From CAYFKJ01 sp964528595 (GTDB lineage: Bacteria; Pseudomonadota; Alphaproteobacteria; UBA2966), in the NCBI GenBank assembly GCA_964528595.1, contig CAZGTM010000016.1, positions 5,937 to 69,936 on the forward strand: a stretch of DNA of 64,000 nt, given 5' to 3'. Of this stretch, positions 7,265 through 15,466 are shown piece by piece (the stretch's first letter is position 1; the number at the start of each line of letters is the position of its first letter). Below the pieces are notes generated by a model. The model searched no databases. It was given only the letters and a program-made list of their open reading frames with translations, and was not told where the DNA came from. The position numbers were made by a program, and so were the translations under genes.

Positions 7265-7920
7265 ACCGCTTCCGCCACCAGGACTTCAGAGGGGATCAGG
7301 CTGCTGACGGAAATCTCGTGATGACGCATGCGCCATTGGTCGCGCGGCAGCAAGGCGTTTAAGTCCATAGGCCGGCAACCGCCGACGAACCACGGACTGA
7401 TCTTGTAGGCGAGTGTCCAAAGTCCGCTGGTCAGTGAGGAAACCGGCCCCTTCCCTCCCGACAAACCGGCCAGGCACAGCAACCCGCCATCCGACGTCGC
7501 GCGCCGGGCCGCCGTAAGGGCTGCGACGATATCCCCTTCGCTTAGGAGGTCGAAAACGTAGGTGCTGACGATCCTGTCGAACGGCCCGCCAAGGGACGCG
7601 AATTCGAAGCCGCCATCGGTGTGATGGATCGCGCTGCGTTCCGCCCAGGGCTTCAATCGTTCACGGCTCAACTCCGCCATGGTCGTACTGACGTCGATGC
7701 CAACATAGCGGGCGGACGCCGGCAGGTGATCGGACAGCAGACGGGCGGCAAACCGTCCGGTGCCGCAGCCGATCTCCAGCACCGACTGACTTTGGGCAAA
7801 ATCGCCGTGTTCGATCAAAAGATCGAGCGCCGCATCTTCATAGAATCCCTGGCCGTCCTGTTTCGCGCCGTAGCCGTCATAGAAGCGGCGGGCTTCTTCG
7901 TGGCTGAGCGCGGCGTTCAT
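7261..7920 (-). CDS. Class I SAM-dependent methyltransferase
   Basis: A 219-residue protein with the SAM-binding motif I SVLEIGCGTGRFAARLL at residues ~45-61, an acidic residue after the second strand (YVGIDVSTTM) and a motif IV-like FDRIVSTYVFDLL. The substrate is not recognisable; the last 60 residues (PWFVGGCRPMDLNALLPRDQW) look like the acceptor-specific lid. It is read together with the downstream YaiI gene (4-base overlap) and starts 18 bases after the PaaY-like gene ends, suggesting a three-gene minus-strand unit. Confidence 0.8.
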   Translation of the reverse strand: MNAALSHEEARRFYDGYGAKQDGQGFYEDAALDLLIEHGDFAQSQSVLEIGCGTGRFAARLLSDHLPASARYVGIDVSTTMAELSRERLKPWAERSAIHHTDGGFEFASLGGPFDRIVSTYVFDLLSEGDIVAALTAARRATSDGGLLCLAGLSGGKGPVSSLTSGLWTLAYKISPWFVGGCRPMDLNALLPRDQWRMRHHEISVSSLIPSEVLVAEAV

Positions 7921-7937
7921 CGGCGATCCCCGAAGAT

Positions 7938-8543
7938 TTACTTCTTGGAGGCGTGCAGCGGTTTGATGTCTTCGCGTTCAGCAGCGCGGGGACGATTTTC
8001 TTCCTCCACCGTTAACGCAGGCGCCGCTTCGAGCGATTGCAGCGAGCGCTGCGCCAGTTCCTGGTAAAGCGCCGTGGCGCTGGACTTCCAGGCCACGTCC
8101 TGGTCCGACAGTTCGCGCAGGATCTTGGCCGGAGAGCCTGCTGCAAGCGCACGACGCGGCACCTCGAACCCCGCCTTGACGAAGGAATTGGCGGCAATGA
8201 TGGCTTCCTCGCCGACCACGGCATCGTCCATCACGGTGGCGTTCATACCGACGAGCGCATTGCGTCCGATGGTACAGCCGTGAATGACCGCGGCATGGCC
8301 GATGTGGCCGTCCTCCGCGATGACGACCGTCTTGCCGGGAAACGAGTGCACCACGCAGTTGTCCTGGACGTTGGCGCCGATGCCCACCTCAATGCGGCCG
8401 AAATCCCCCCGCAGGGCCGCACCCGGCCCGATGAAACAGCCCGTCTCGATGACCACGTCGCCGATCAGTACGGCGGTCGGGTGAACGAAAGCGCCCGGTT
8501 TGATGACGGGAATCATGCCTTCGAAGGAATAGGTGTTTGCCAT
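7938..8543 (-). CDS. paaY: Gamma-carbonic anhydrase-like hexapeptide protein, PaaY type
   Basis: A 201-residue left-handed beta-helix protein with repeated hexapeptides (VHPTAVLIGDVVIETGCFIG, ALRGDFGRIEVG, NVQDNCVVHSF, GHIGHAAVIHGCTIG). The metal-binding histidines of the gamma-class appear in VVHSF and GHIGHAAVIHG. Length, the C-terminal helix and the position next to a PaaJ-type thiolase and phenylacetate-CoA ligase favour PaaY, the thioesterase that rescues CoA from dead-end intermediates in phenylacetate degradation, over a housekeeping carbonic anhydrase. It is divergent from the thiolase across a 190-bp control region. The fold is certain and the PaaY assignment probable. Confidence 0.8.
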   Translation of the reverse strand: MANTYSFEGMIPVIKPGAFVHPTAVLIGDVVIETGCFIGPGAALRGDFGRIEVGIGANVQDNCVVHSFPGKTVVIAEDGHIGHAAVIHGCTIGRNALVGMNATVMDDAVVGEEAIIAANSFVKAGFEVPRRALAAGSPAKILRELSDQDVAWKSSATALYQELAQRSLQSLEAAPALTVEEENRPRAAEREDIKPLHASKK

Positions 8544-8732
8544 GATGGGGGGTCCTAACGAGTAACTGCCATTTTAGCTGATGCTCGGCTATCCTAACCG
8601 TTGATTCGAAGGATTGCCGCCGCAACGATGTATCGATATGTTGTCGGCGATATTGTTGGCCTACCCATCAAAAATGTCCACAGCCAAGGTTCGCCGATCA
8701 GCAGGAAGTGCACGAACAAGGAGACCCCCCAC
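8544..8732. promoter_or_regulatory. Divergent control region between paaY-like and thiolase genes
   Basis: This 189-bp spacer separates two divergent genes and must hold both promoters. It is less GC-rich than the genes around it. An AAGGAG ribosome-binding site (8718-8723) sits before the thiolase ATG at 8733 and decides that start. I see no clear PaaX- or PaaR-type palindrome. Confidence 0.45.
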
Positions 8733-9935
8733 ATGACCGAAGCCTATATTTGTGACGCCGTCCGCACGCCCATCGGACGATACGGCGGCGCCCTCTCCAG
8801 CATTCGCGCCGACGACCTGGCCGCCCTGCCGCTCAAGGAACTGATGTCACGCAACACCGACATGGACTGGTCGCGCATCGATGACGTGTTCTACGGCGCC
8901 GCCAACCAGGCCGGCGAGGACAACCGCAATATCGCCCGCATGGCTTCGCTGCTGGCCGGCATCCCCGACAGCGTCTCGGGCGCCACCGTCAACCGCCTCT
9001 GCGGTTCGGGCCTTGAGGCCGTGGGCCAGGCGGCGCGGGCCATCAAGACAGGAGAAGCCGACCTTTGCGTTGCCGGCGGTTCGGAAAGCATGAGCCGGGC
9101 GCCGATGATCCTGCCCAAGCCCGACGCCGCGTTCTCCCGCCGCGCCGAGGTTTTCGACACCACCATCGGCTGGCGCTTCATCAACCCGTTGATGAAAAAG
9201 CAGTACGGCGTCGACAGCATGCCGGAGACGGCGGAGAACGTCGCCGAGGAATTCCAGATCCAGCGCGAGGATCAGGACGCTTTCGCGCTACGCAGCCAAC
9301 AAAATGCCGCGGCCGCGCAGAAGAACGGCAACCTGGCCGAGGAAATCGTGGCCGTCACCATCCCCAAGCGCAAGGGCGATCCCGTCATCGTGGAGGCCGA
9401 CGAGCATCCCCGCGAGACTTCCATGGAAGCCCTGGCTAAATTGCCGACGCCGTTCCGCGAAGACGGCACCGTGACCGCCGGCAATGCCTCCGGCGTCAAT
9501 GACGGCGCCGCCGCCCTGATCATCGCTTCTGAGGACGCCGCCAAGGAACACGGCCTGACGCCGCGCGCCCGCGTCCTCGGCATGGGCCATGCCGGCGTAC
9601 CGCCGCGCATCATGGGCTTCGGCCCTGCCCCGGCGGCCCGCAAGCTGTTGAACCGCCTTGGCCTCAAGTTCGACGAGCTTGATGTCATCGAGCTTAACGA
9701 AGCCTTCGCCGCGCAAGGCCTGGCGGTCACCCGTGACTGGGGCCTGGACGACGACGACGAGCGCGTCAATCCCCAAGGCGGCGCCATCGCGCTCGGGCAT
9801 CCCTTGGGTATGTCGGGCGCCCGCCTCGCCACCACAGCGACCTATCAATTGCAGCGCAACGGTTCCAAGCTGGCGCTGTGCACCATGTGTATCGGCGTCG
9901 GCCAGGGTATCGCCGCCGTCATCGAACGCGTTTAG
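8733..9935 (+). CDS. paaJ: Acetyl-CoA acetyltransferase, 3-oxoadipyl-CoA thiolase type
   Basis: A 400-residue thiolase of normal length. The nucleophilic Cys lies in GATVNRLCGSGLEAVGQAAR (residue ~90), the second active-site region is NEAFAAQGLAV and the C-terminal Cys/His motifs are GGAIALGHPLGMSGAR and LCTMCIGVGQG. The N-terminus RTPIGRYGGALSSIRADDLA is typical of PcaF/PaaJ 3-oxoadipyl-CoA thiolases, which release acetyl-CoA and succinyl-CoA at the end of the beta-ketoadipate and phenylacetate routes. The ATG at 8733 follows an AAGGAG; an earlier in-frame start at 8601 has no ribosome-binding site. It is followed after 18 bases by paaK, supporting the phenylacetate assignment. A general acetoacetyl-CoA thiolase role is the alternative. 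Confidence 0.85.
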   Translation: MTEAYICDAVRTPIGRYGGALSSIRADDLAALPLKELMSRNTDMDWSRIDDVFYGAANQAGEDNRNIARMASLLAGIPDSVSGATVNRLCGSGLEAVGQAARAIKTGEADLCVAGGSESMSRAPMILPKPDAAFSRRAEVFDTTIGWRFINPLMKKQYGVDSMPETAENVAEEFQIQREDQDAFALRSQQNAAAAQKNGNLAEEIVAVTIPKRKGDPVIVEADEHPRETSMEALAKLPTPFREDGTVTAGNASGVNDGAAALIIASEDAAKEHGLTPRARVLGMGHAGVPPRIMGFGPAPAARKLLNRLGLKFDELDVIELNEAFAAQGLAVTRDWGLDDDDERVNPQGGAIALGHPLGMSGARLATTATYQLQRNGSKLALCTMCIGVGQGIAAVIERV

Positions 9936-9953
9936 TTAAAGGGAGTAGTCGAT

Positions 9954-11279
9954 ATGTTGGCGGAAAACCGCGCGCCCACCAAGGACGAGATGGAGGACAT
10001 CGAAACGGCGAGCCGCGATGAAATCGCCGCGGTCCAGACGGACCGCTTGAGGAAAACGCTGCGGCACGTTTACGACAACGTGCCCTTCTACAAGCAAAAG
10101 TACGACGAGGCTCACGTCCATCCCGACGACTTCCAGTATCTCGAGGACATCGCCAAGTTCCCCTTCACCACCAAGGCGGATCTCAGGGACAACTATCCCT
10201 TCGGCATGTTCGCCGTGCCGCGCGAAGACGTCATCCGCGTCCACGCATCATCGGGCACCACCGGTAAACCGACTGTCGTGGGTTACACCCAGAACGATAT
10301 CGACAACTGGTCGGACCTGATGGCGCGCTCCATGCGGGCGGCCGGCGCCCGGGCGGGCGATATCATCCACAACGCCTATGGTTATGGCCTATTTACCGGC
10401 GGTCTCGGGGCGCACTATGGGGCCGAACGCCTCAAAGCCACGGTGGTTCCCATGTCGGGCGGCATGACCGAACGCCAGGTGCAGCTGATCGAGGACTTCG
10501 GCGCCGGCGTCATCATGGTGACGCCGAGCTACATGCTCTCCATCGCCGACGAGTATGAAACCCAGGGCCTGGATCCCAAGGAATCTTGCCTGCGCATCGG
10601 CATTTTTGGGGCGGAGCCCTGGACACCGGCCATGCGCGAGGAAATCGAGACCCGCATGGGCATCGACGCGGTCGACATCTATGGTCTTTCAGAGGTCATG
10701 GGTCCGGGCGTCGCCTGCGAGTGCATCGAGACCAAGGACGGTCTGCACATCTGGGAAGACCATTTCCTGCCCGAGATCATCGACCCCGCCAGCGGCGACG
10801 TGCAGGCCGACGGTGAACAGGGAGAATTGGTGTTTTCCAGCATCACCAAGGAAGCTTTTCCAGTGGTGCGCTACCGCACCCGGGACCTCACCAGTCTGAT
10901 GCCCGGCACGGCGCGGACCCATCGCCGCATGGCCAAGATCACCGGCCGGTCGGACGACATGCTGATCATCCGCGGCGTCAATGTCTTCCCCTCCCAGATC
11001 GAGGAAATCCTGCTAAAAGACAACCACATCGCGCCGCACTACCAGTTGGAAGTGAGCCGCGACGGCAATCTCGACAAACTGGCCGTGGTCACGGAGCTCA
11101 AATCCGAGCTCTACGGCGCGGGCTGGGAAGACGTCGCGAATACCGCCGCCAAGGACGTGGCCCATCACATCAAGGCGATGGTCGGCGTCACGGCGGATAT
11201 CCGCGTGGGCGAGGAAGGCGCCGTACCGCGCTCCATCGGCAAGGCACAGCGCGTCGTCGACCTGAGGAAGAAAGATTGA
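9954..11279 (+). CDS. paaK: Phenylacetate-CoA ligase
   Basis: A 441-residue member of the short ANL-type ligases that converts phenylacetate, ATP and CoA to phenylacetyl-CoA. Motifs are HASSGTTGKPTVVGYTQNDI (P-loop), YGLSEVMGPGVACEC, and the C-terminal GRSDDMLIIRGVNVFPSQIE; the N-terminus DRLRKTLRHVYDNVPFYKQK is the PaaK-type helical lid. It lies 18 bases behind the 3-oxoadipyl-CoA thiolase, so the first and last steps of the pathway are adjacent. The epoxidase (paaABCDE) and ring-opening genes are not in this window. The stop codon overlaps the TTG start of the next gene. Confidence 0.92.
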   Translation: MLAENRAPTKDEMEDIETASRDEIAAVQTDRLRKTLRHVYDNVPFYKQKYDEAHVHPDDFQYLEDIAKFPFTTKADLRDNYPFGMFAVPREDVIRVHASSGTTGKPTVVGYTQNDIDNWSDLMARSMRAAGARAGDIIHNAYGYGLFTGGLGAHYGAERLKATVVPMSGGMTERQVQLIEDFGAGVIMVTPSYMLSIADEYETQGLDPKESCLRIGIFGAEPWTPAMREEIETRMGIDAVDIYGLSEVMGPGVACECIETKDGLHIWEDHFLPEIIDPASGDVQADGEQGELVFSSITKEAFPVVRYRTRDLTSLMPGTARTHRRMAKITGRSDDMLIIRGVNVFPSQIEEILLKDNHIAPHYQLEVSRDGNLDKLAVVTELKSELYGAGWEDVANTAAKDVAHHIKAMVGVTADIRVGEEGAVPRSIGKAQRVVDLRKKD

Positions 11280-12100
11280 CCTTCATCGCCGCCCAAATAT
11301 CCGACCTCCACGTTTCCGAACGGGGCAAGGATGCGGACGGCAATTATCAAACCTGCGACCACCTGGCCCGGGCCGTCGCCCATATCATGGCGATGAACCC
11401 GCGGCCGGATATCGTGCTCGCCACCGGAGATCTGGTGGATTGGGCCAAGCCCGAGGAATACGAGGTTCTTAAGGAGCTCTTCGCCCCGCTCGACATGCCG
11501 CTCTACCTCATACCCGGCAACCATGATTCCAGGGAATATCTGCGGGCGGCCTTCCCCGGTCACGACTACTTGCCGGCCGAGGGGTTCATAAACTACGCCG
11601 TGGAAGATTATCCGCTGCGCCTGGTCGGACTGGATAGCCAGATCGAAGGCGAGATCGGCGGCACGATGTGCGCCGAACGGCTGGCCTGGCTGGACGCCAC
11701 ACTGTCGGCAGAGCCGACGCGGCCTACCTTGGTTTTCATGCACCATCCGCCGATCACCAGCGGCATCGAGATCATGGACCGTCACGGCTTCGACAATCCC
11801 GCGCCGATGATGGAAGTCATCCGGCGTCATCCCCAGGTGGAGCGCGTCGTGGCCGGCCACCTGCACCGCCCCATCACCGTCAGCTGGGCCGGCACTAGCG
11901 TCTCGGTCGCCCCCAGCACGGCCCACCAAATCGGCCTGGAAATGGGCGACGACGCCCCGCTGGTGCTGGTCATGGAGCCGCCCGCCGTCTACCTCCATAC
12001 CTGGAACGAGGCTACCGGGCTGGTCACGCATACCTCGTACGTCGGCGAATACGAGGAACGGCTGCGTAAGGAAAAACTGGGCGGTAAGCCCGGCAATTGA
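11276..12100 (+). CDS. Metallophosphodiesterase, class III cyclic-nucleotide phosphodiesterase-like (CpdA/Icc)
   Basis: A 274-residue calcineurin-like phosphoesterase. All dimetal motifs are present in order: DLH (ISDLHVSE), GDLVD (LATGDLVDW), GNHD (PGNHDSREY), the single His in FMHHPP, and GHLH (VVAGHLHRP). This arrangement and length fit CpdA-type 3',5'-cAMP phosphodiesterases, but related enzymes cleave other phosphodiesters. The start is a TTG that overlaps the paaK stop (TTGA); no closer ATG exists that keeps the first metal motif. A class III nucleotide cyclase starts 86 bases downstream on the same strand, which supports cyclic nucleotide turnover. The fold is certain and the substrate likely. 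Confidence 0.8.
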   Translation: MTFIAAQISDLHVSERGKDADGNYQTCDHLARAVAHIMAMNPRPDIVLATGDLVDWAKPEEYEVLKELFAPLDMPLYLIPGNHDSREYLRAAFPGHDYLPAEGFINYAVEDYPLRLVGLDSQIEGEIGGTMCAERLAWLDATLSAEPTRPTLVFMHHPPITSGIEIMDRHGFDNPAPMMEVIRRHPQVERVVAGHLHRPITVSWAGTSVSVAPSTAHQIGLEMGDDAPLVLVMEPPAVYLHTWNEATGLVTHTSYVGEYEERLRKEKLGGKPGN

Positions 12101-12185
12101 TCGGGAGCGTTGGGCCACGCAGGCTCGCACCAATACCGTAGATATCGTACAATCGCCCTCAGGGCTTGCTTGGGGGATCTTGGTA

Positions 12186-13934
12186 ATGAGTGAAGGCGGT
12201 GGGGACGAACGCCGGCTGTCGGCGATTCTTGCGGCCGATGTCGTCGGTTACACGCGCCTCATGGAGCAGGATACGGACGGCACCGTTGCCGCCTGGAAGG
12301 AAGCACGCTCCAGTGTCATCGATCCCAAGATAAACGGCTATTCCGGGCGCATCGTGAAACACACCGGCGACGGATTTTTGGCTGAGTTTCCGACGGTTCA
12401 GGACGCCGTTACGTGCGCTGTTGAATTACAGGATGATTTGGCGGCCTGTCCCTTGGAATTCCGCATGGGTGTCAACCTGGGTGACATCATCGATGACGGT
12501 GAGGACATCCACGGCGAAGGCGTCAACATTGCCGCCCGCATCGAGGCACTGGCTGAACCGGGCGCGATCTGCATTTCCGGCGGCGTCTTTGAGCAGGTAC
12601 GAAACAGGCTGGATTACGAATTCGAGGATCTTGGCGAACACGAGGTCAAGCACGTTTCAGCGCCAATCAGGGTTTACAGCGTTTCAACCGTTGAAGCTGA
12701 GGCGCCCTCCACCGAGTCCAAAGCGAATCCCACCGCGTCCGCTGAGTCCGACAAGCCGTCCCTGGCCGTCCTGCCGTTCGACAACATGTCCGGCGACCCG
12801 GAACAGGAGTATTTCGTCGACGGCGTCACCGAAGACATCATCACCGAGCTTTCCCGCAATCGCTGGATGACAGTGATCGCACGTAACACCACGTTCACCT
12901 ACAGGGGCCGGGCGGTAAACGTCGCCGAGGTGGCGAGGGAACTGGACGTCCGATACATCATCGAGGGCAGCGTGCGCAAATCCGGCGACCGCATGCGCAT
13001 CAACGTTCAGTTGATAGAGGGCAGTTCCGGCAATCATGTATGGGCCGAACGCTACGACCGGCAGGTCGTCGACATCTTCGACCTGCAGGACGAGATCACC
13101 CGCAATATCGCGGCGGCCGTCGAGCCCGAGGTCTTCGCCCTGGAAGGGCACAATGCCTCCAAACGCGATCCCTCCCAGATTTCGGCCTGGGAAACCCTGA
13201 TGAAGGCGCGAACCCATTTTTGGCAGCTCAACAAGTCCGATACCGACGAAGCCATCCGCCTCATGCGCAAGGTGGTCGAAGATTTTCCCGATCTCCCCTT
13301 CGCCAGCAGCGCGCTGGCCTTCATGTACATCGTTTCCATTCACATGGGATGGCGCGTCCGGGATCCCGAACTGGAGGAGGCCGAGCGTTTGGCGCGCAAG
13401 GCCGCGGCCATGGACGCGCGGGATTCCTGGGCGCACATCGCGCTGGGTTATCTGCAGATAATGCACCGCAATCCGGACAGCGCCATTAACGAACTCACCC
13501 GCGCGCTCGATCTCAATCCCAACAGCGCCACCGCCTTCGGCTATCGGGGTTTGGCCAAGGGCTTCGGCGGGAACTGTGACGACGCCCTGGCTGACATCGA
13601 ACAGGCCCTGCGCCTCAGCCCGAGGGATCCCCAGGTGCCCTATTTCATTGCTTCAAAAGCGGTCGCCCATTTTGTCGGCGGCCAATACGAGGAAGCCTCC
13701 AAGTGCATGGATCTTGCGCTGCAGGACCGTCCGGATTTCCCCGGCGCCTATCGCATCAAGGCCGTGGCGCTGGCTCATCTGGGTCGGATTGACGAGGCCC
13801 GCGAGATCATGGACCGGTATAAAGTCCTCTATCCCGACAGCACGCTCGCGTTGATCGAGGCGACCCAACCTTACGCGGTAAAGGAAGATCTGGACAAATT
13901 AATTGAGGGCTTGAGGCTGGCCGGTCTCGAGTAG
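12186..13934 (+). CDS. Class III adenylate/guanylate cyclase with TolB-like and TPR regions
   Basis: A 582-residue cytoplasmic protein. Residues ~8-170 are a class III cyclase domain: first metal Asp in ILAADVVGYTRLM, second in VKHTGDGFLAEF, and the transition-state Asn/Arg in GEGVNIAARIEAL. The base-specificity position just before VNIAAR is a Glu in GEG rather than the usual Asp, so substrate choice is slightly uncertain. Residues ~195-320 form the TolB/FlgO-like region often linked to such cyclases (LAVLPFDNMSGDPEQEYFVD, YIIEGSVRKSGDRM), and ~340-580 are TPR-type helices (HIALGYLQIMHRNPDSAINE). The ATG at 12186 follows a GGGGGA run; a TTG two codons earlier is less likely. The neighbour upstream is a cAMP phosphodiesterase-like gene. 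Confidence 0.88.
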   Translation: MSEGGGDERRLSAILAADVVGYTRLMEQDTDGTVAAWKEARSSVIDPKINGYSGRIVKHTGDGFLAEFPTVQDAVTCAVELQDDLAACPLEFRMGVNLGDIIDDGEDIHGEGVNIAARIEALAEPGAICISGGVFEQVRNRLDYEFEDLGEHEVKHVSAPIRVYSVSTVEAEAPSTESKANPTASAESDKPSLAVLPFDNMSGDPEQEYFVDGVTEDIITELSRNRWMTVIARNTTFTYRGRAVNVAEVARELDVRYIIEGSVRKSGDRMRINVQLIEGSSGNHVWAERYDRQVVDIFDLQDEITRNIAAAVEPEVFALEGHNASKRDPSQISAWETLMKARTHFWQLNKSDTDEAIRLMRKVVEDFPDLPFASSALAFMYIVSIHMGWRVRDPELEEAERLARKAAAMDARDSWAHIALGYLQIMHRNPDSAINELTRALDLNPNSATAFGYRGLAKGFGGNCDDALADIEQALRLSPRDPQVPYFIASKAVAHFVGGQYEEASKCMDLALQDRPDFPGAYRIKAVALAHLGRIDEAREIMDRYKVLYPDSTLALIEATQPYAVKEDLDKLIEGLRLAGLE

Positions 13935-13944
13935 GGTCGAATAA

Positions 13945-15150
13945 ATGCCCCAATCTCTTTACGGCGTGCGAGTCGTCGACTTTACGCAGATCATCGCCGG
14001 ACCGGCGACGACGCGGCAACTGGCGCTGCACGGGGCCGACGTCATCAAGATCGAAACACCGGATGGCGGCGATATCATGCGCGGCATGATGGCCGATGGC
14101 GCTCTCGCCGAATGCAAAATCTCCCCTATGTTTCAATATCTTAACGGCGGCAAGCGCAGCCTGGCGCTGAACCTAAAATCAGTGGAGGGGATCAACCTAG
14201 CCCGCGAGTTGATCGACCGGGCCGATGTCGTGGTGGACAATTTCCGGCCCGGCGTGATGGCCCGGCTGGGCCTCGATCCCGACGATTGCCGCCAGCGCAA
14301 TCCGGGACTGGTCTGGTGCGCCATCAGCGGTTATGGCCAAACCGGGCCCAAGGCGGGGCTCGCCGCTTATGACGGCCCCCTGCAGGCCGACACCGGCATC
14401 ATGTCCGTCAATGGCCTGCCGGACGGCGATCCCACCAGGCTCGGTATCATGGCCATCGACATGTACGCTGGTTTGATGGCGGCAACCGCCATCTTCTCGG
14501 CTCTGCTGCGGCGCGCGGCCACCGGCGAGGGTCAGTTCATCGACGCTTCGCTGCTGGACGGCGCCTTGCACCTCATGGCGCCGCAAATCATGAACTACGC
14601 CAACGGCGGCCATGTGCCGGGCCGCAACGGCAACCGCACCGAGGCCGGTTTGCCGACCGACAACCTGTATCCCACGGCGACGGACGGCATTCTGATTACC
14701 GCCATCAACGACGCCCAGGTCGCGAACCTGCTCAAGACCCTCGGTCGCGACGATCTGGCTGACGATCCCCGCTGCCTCACCACTGAGACCCGCATGGAGC
14801 ACAGGGATTTTGTCGAAAGCGTCATCCGCGACGCCCTAGCTGGCGATACGGCGGAGAATTGGGAGGTCAAGATCAGGGACGCGGGCATTCCCTGCGCCCG
14901 GGTGCGAACCGTGCCGGAGGTCGTCGAGGATCCGCAACTGGCGGCAGGAGAACGGCTGGTCGAAGCGCCGGTGCCACAAGGCGTTGCCGCCGATCCCGCT
15001 ATTATCTTGTCAGGCGGCTATCGGGCCGATGGCGACGGTCCGGTCTGCCGCGCCGCCCCTTTACACGGCGGCGATACGGAAGCGGTCCTGCGCGAATTGG
15101 GCCGGACGGATGAGGACATTGCCGGTCTCAGACGAGCCGGCGTCGTCTAG
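13945..15150 (+). CDS. CaiB/BaiF family CoA-transferase (class III)
   Basis: A 401-residue class III CoA-transferase, which moves CoA between carboxylic acids through an aspartyl anhydride. The N-terminal VVDFTQIIAGPATTRQLALH, the central YGQTGPKAGLAAYDGPLQA and the catalytic Asp region FIDASLLDGALHLMA are typical. The C-terminal part (CARVRTVPEVVEDPQLAA) closes the interlocked dimer fold. It starts 10 bases after the cyclase stop, so the two may be co-transcribed, though no functional link is obvious. The substrate cannot be read; formyl-CoA, succinyl-CoA and carnitine-type members share these motifs. Confidence 0.88.
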   Translation: MPQSLYGVRVVDFTQIIAGPATTRQLALHGADVIKIETPDGGDIMRGMMADGALAECKISPMFQYLNGGKRSLALNLKSVEGINLARELIDRADVVVDNFRPGVMARLGLDPDDCRQRNPGLVWCAISGYGQTGPKAGLAAYDGPLQADTGIMSVNGLPDGDPTRLGIMAIDMYAGLMAATAIFSALLRRAATGEGQFIDASLLDGALHLMAPQIMNYANGGHVPGRNGNRTEAGLPTDNLYPTATDGILITAINDAQVANLLKTLGRDDLADDPRCLTTETRMEHRDFVESVIRDALAGDTAENWEVKIRDAGIPCARVRTVPEVVEDPQLAAGERLVEAPVPQGVAADPAIILSGGYRADGDGPVCRAAPLHGGDTEAVLRELGRTDEDIAGLRRAGVV

Positions 15151-15154
15151 GTCT

Positions 15155-15184
15155 CCGGCAAGAACAAACAGGCTCATTCAGCCT
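15155..15184 (-). terminator. Weak hairpin at the end of the DUF3303 gene
   Basis: On the minus strand AGGCT-(5 nt)-AGCCT overlaps the DUF3303 stop codon and is followed by GTTTGTTCTT. The stem is only five pairs, so this is a weak termination candidate between the convergent CoA-transferase and DUF3303 genes. Confidence 0.3.
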
Positions 15185-15452
15185 CACTCGCTTGAACAGC
15201 CTCGGCGGCGTCCGCACTGGTGACGACCGGCACGATTTCAAACTCCACGAGATCGGACCAGTTCGCCGTCCAGCGCTGCAGCAGAGCCTCATCGTCGCAT
15301 TCCATGATCTGGAAACACCGCTCAAGGTCGGCGCTGACCCACGACTCCACGAACGCCAACCCCTCGGGCAACATGCGTCCCTCCTCCCGGAAGCGCGCGT
15401 AGACCGGCTTGGCGTCCTGATTGCGGAAGGTTTCGATCACCATGAACTGCAC
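15174..15452 (-). CDS. DUF3303 family small protein
   Basis: A 92-residue protein with the DUF3303 pattern: MQFMVIETFRNQDAKPVYAR, the glycine-rich turn MLPEGLAFVESWV and CFQIMECDDEALLQRWTANW. The sequence suggests a ferredoxin-like alpha/beta fold of the dimeric barrel type, but no function is known to me. It starts 15 bases downstream of the membrane cyclase stop on the same strand and is probably its operon partner. Small proteins of this fold sometimes act as sensors or monooxygenases, but nothing here shows which. Confidence 0.75.
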   Translation of the reverse strand: MQFMVIETFRNQDAKPVYARFREEGRMLPEGLAFVESWVSADLERCFQIMECDDEALLQRWTANWSDLVEFEIVPVVTSADAAEAVQASEAE

Positions 15453-15466
15453 GGCAATTTCTCCTG

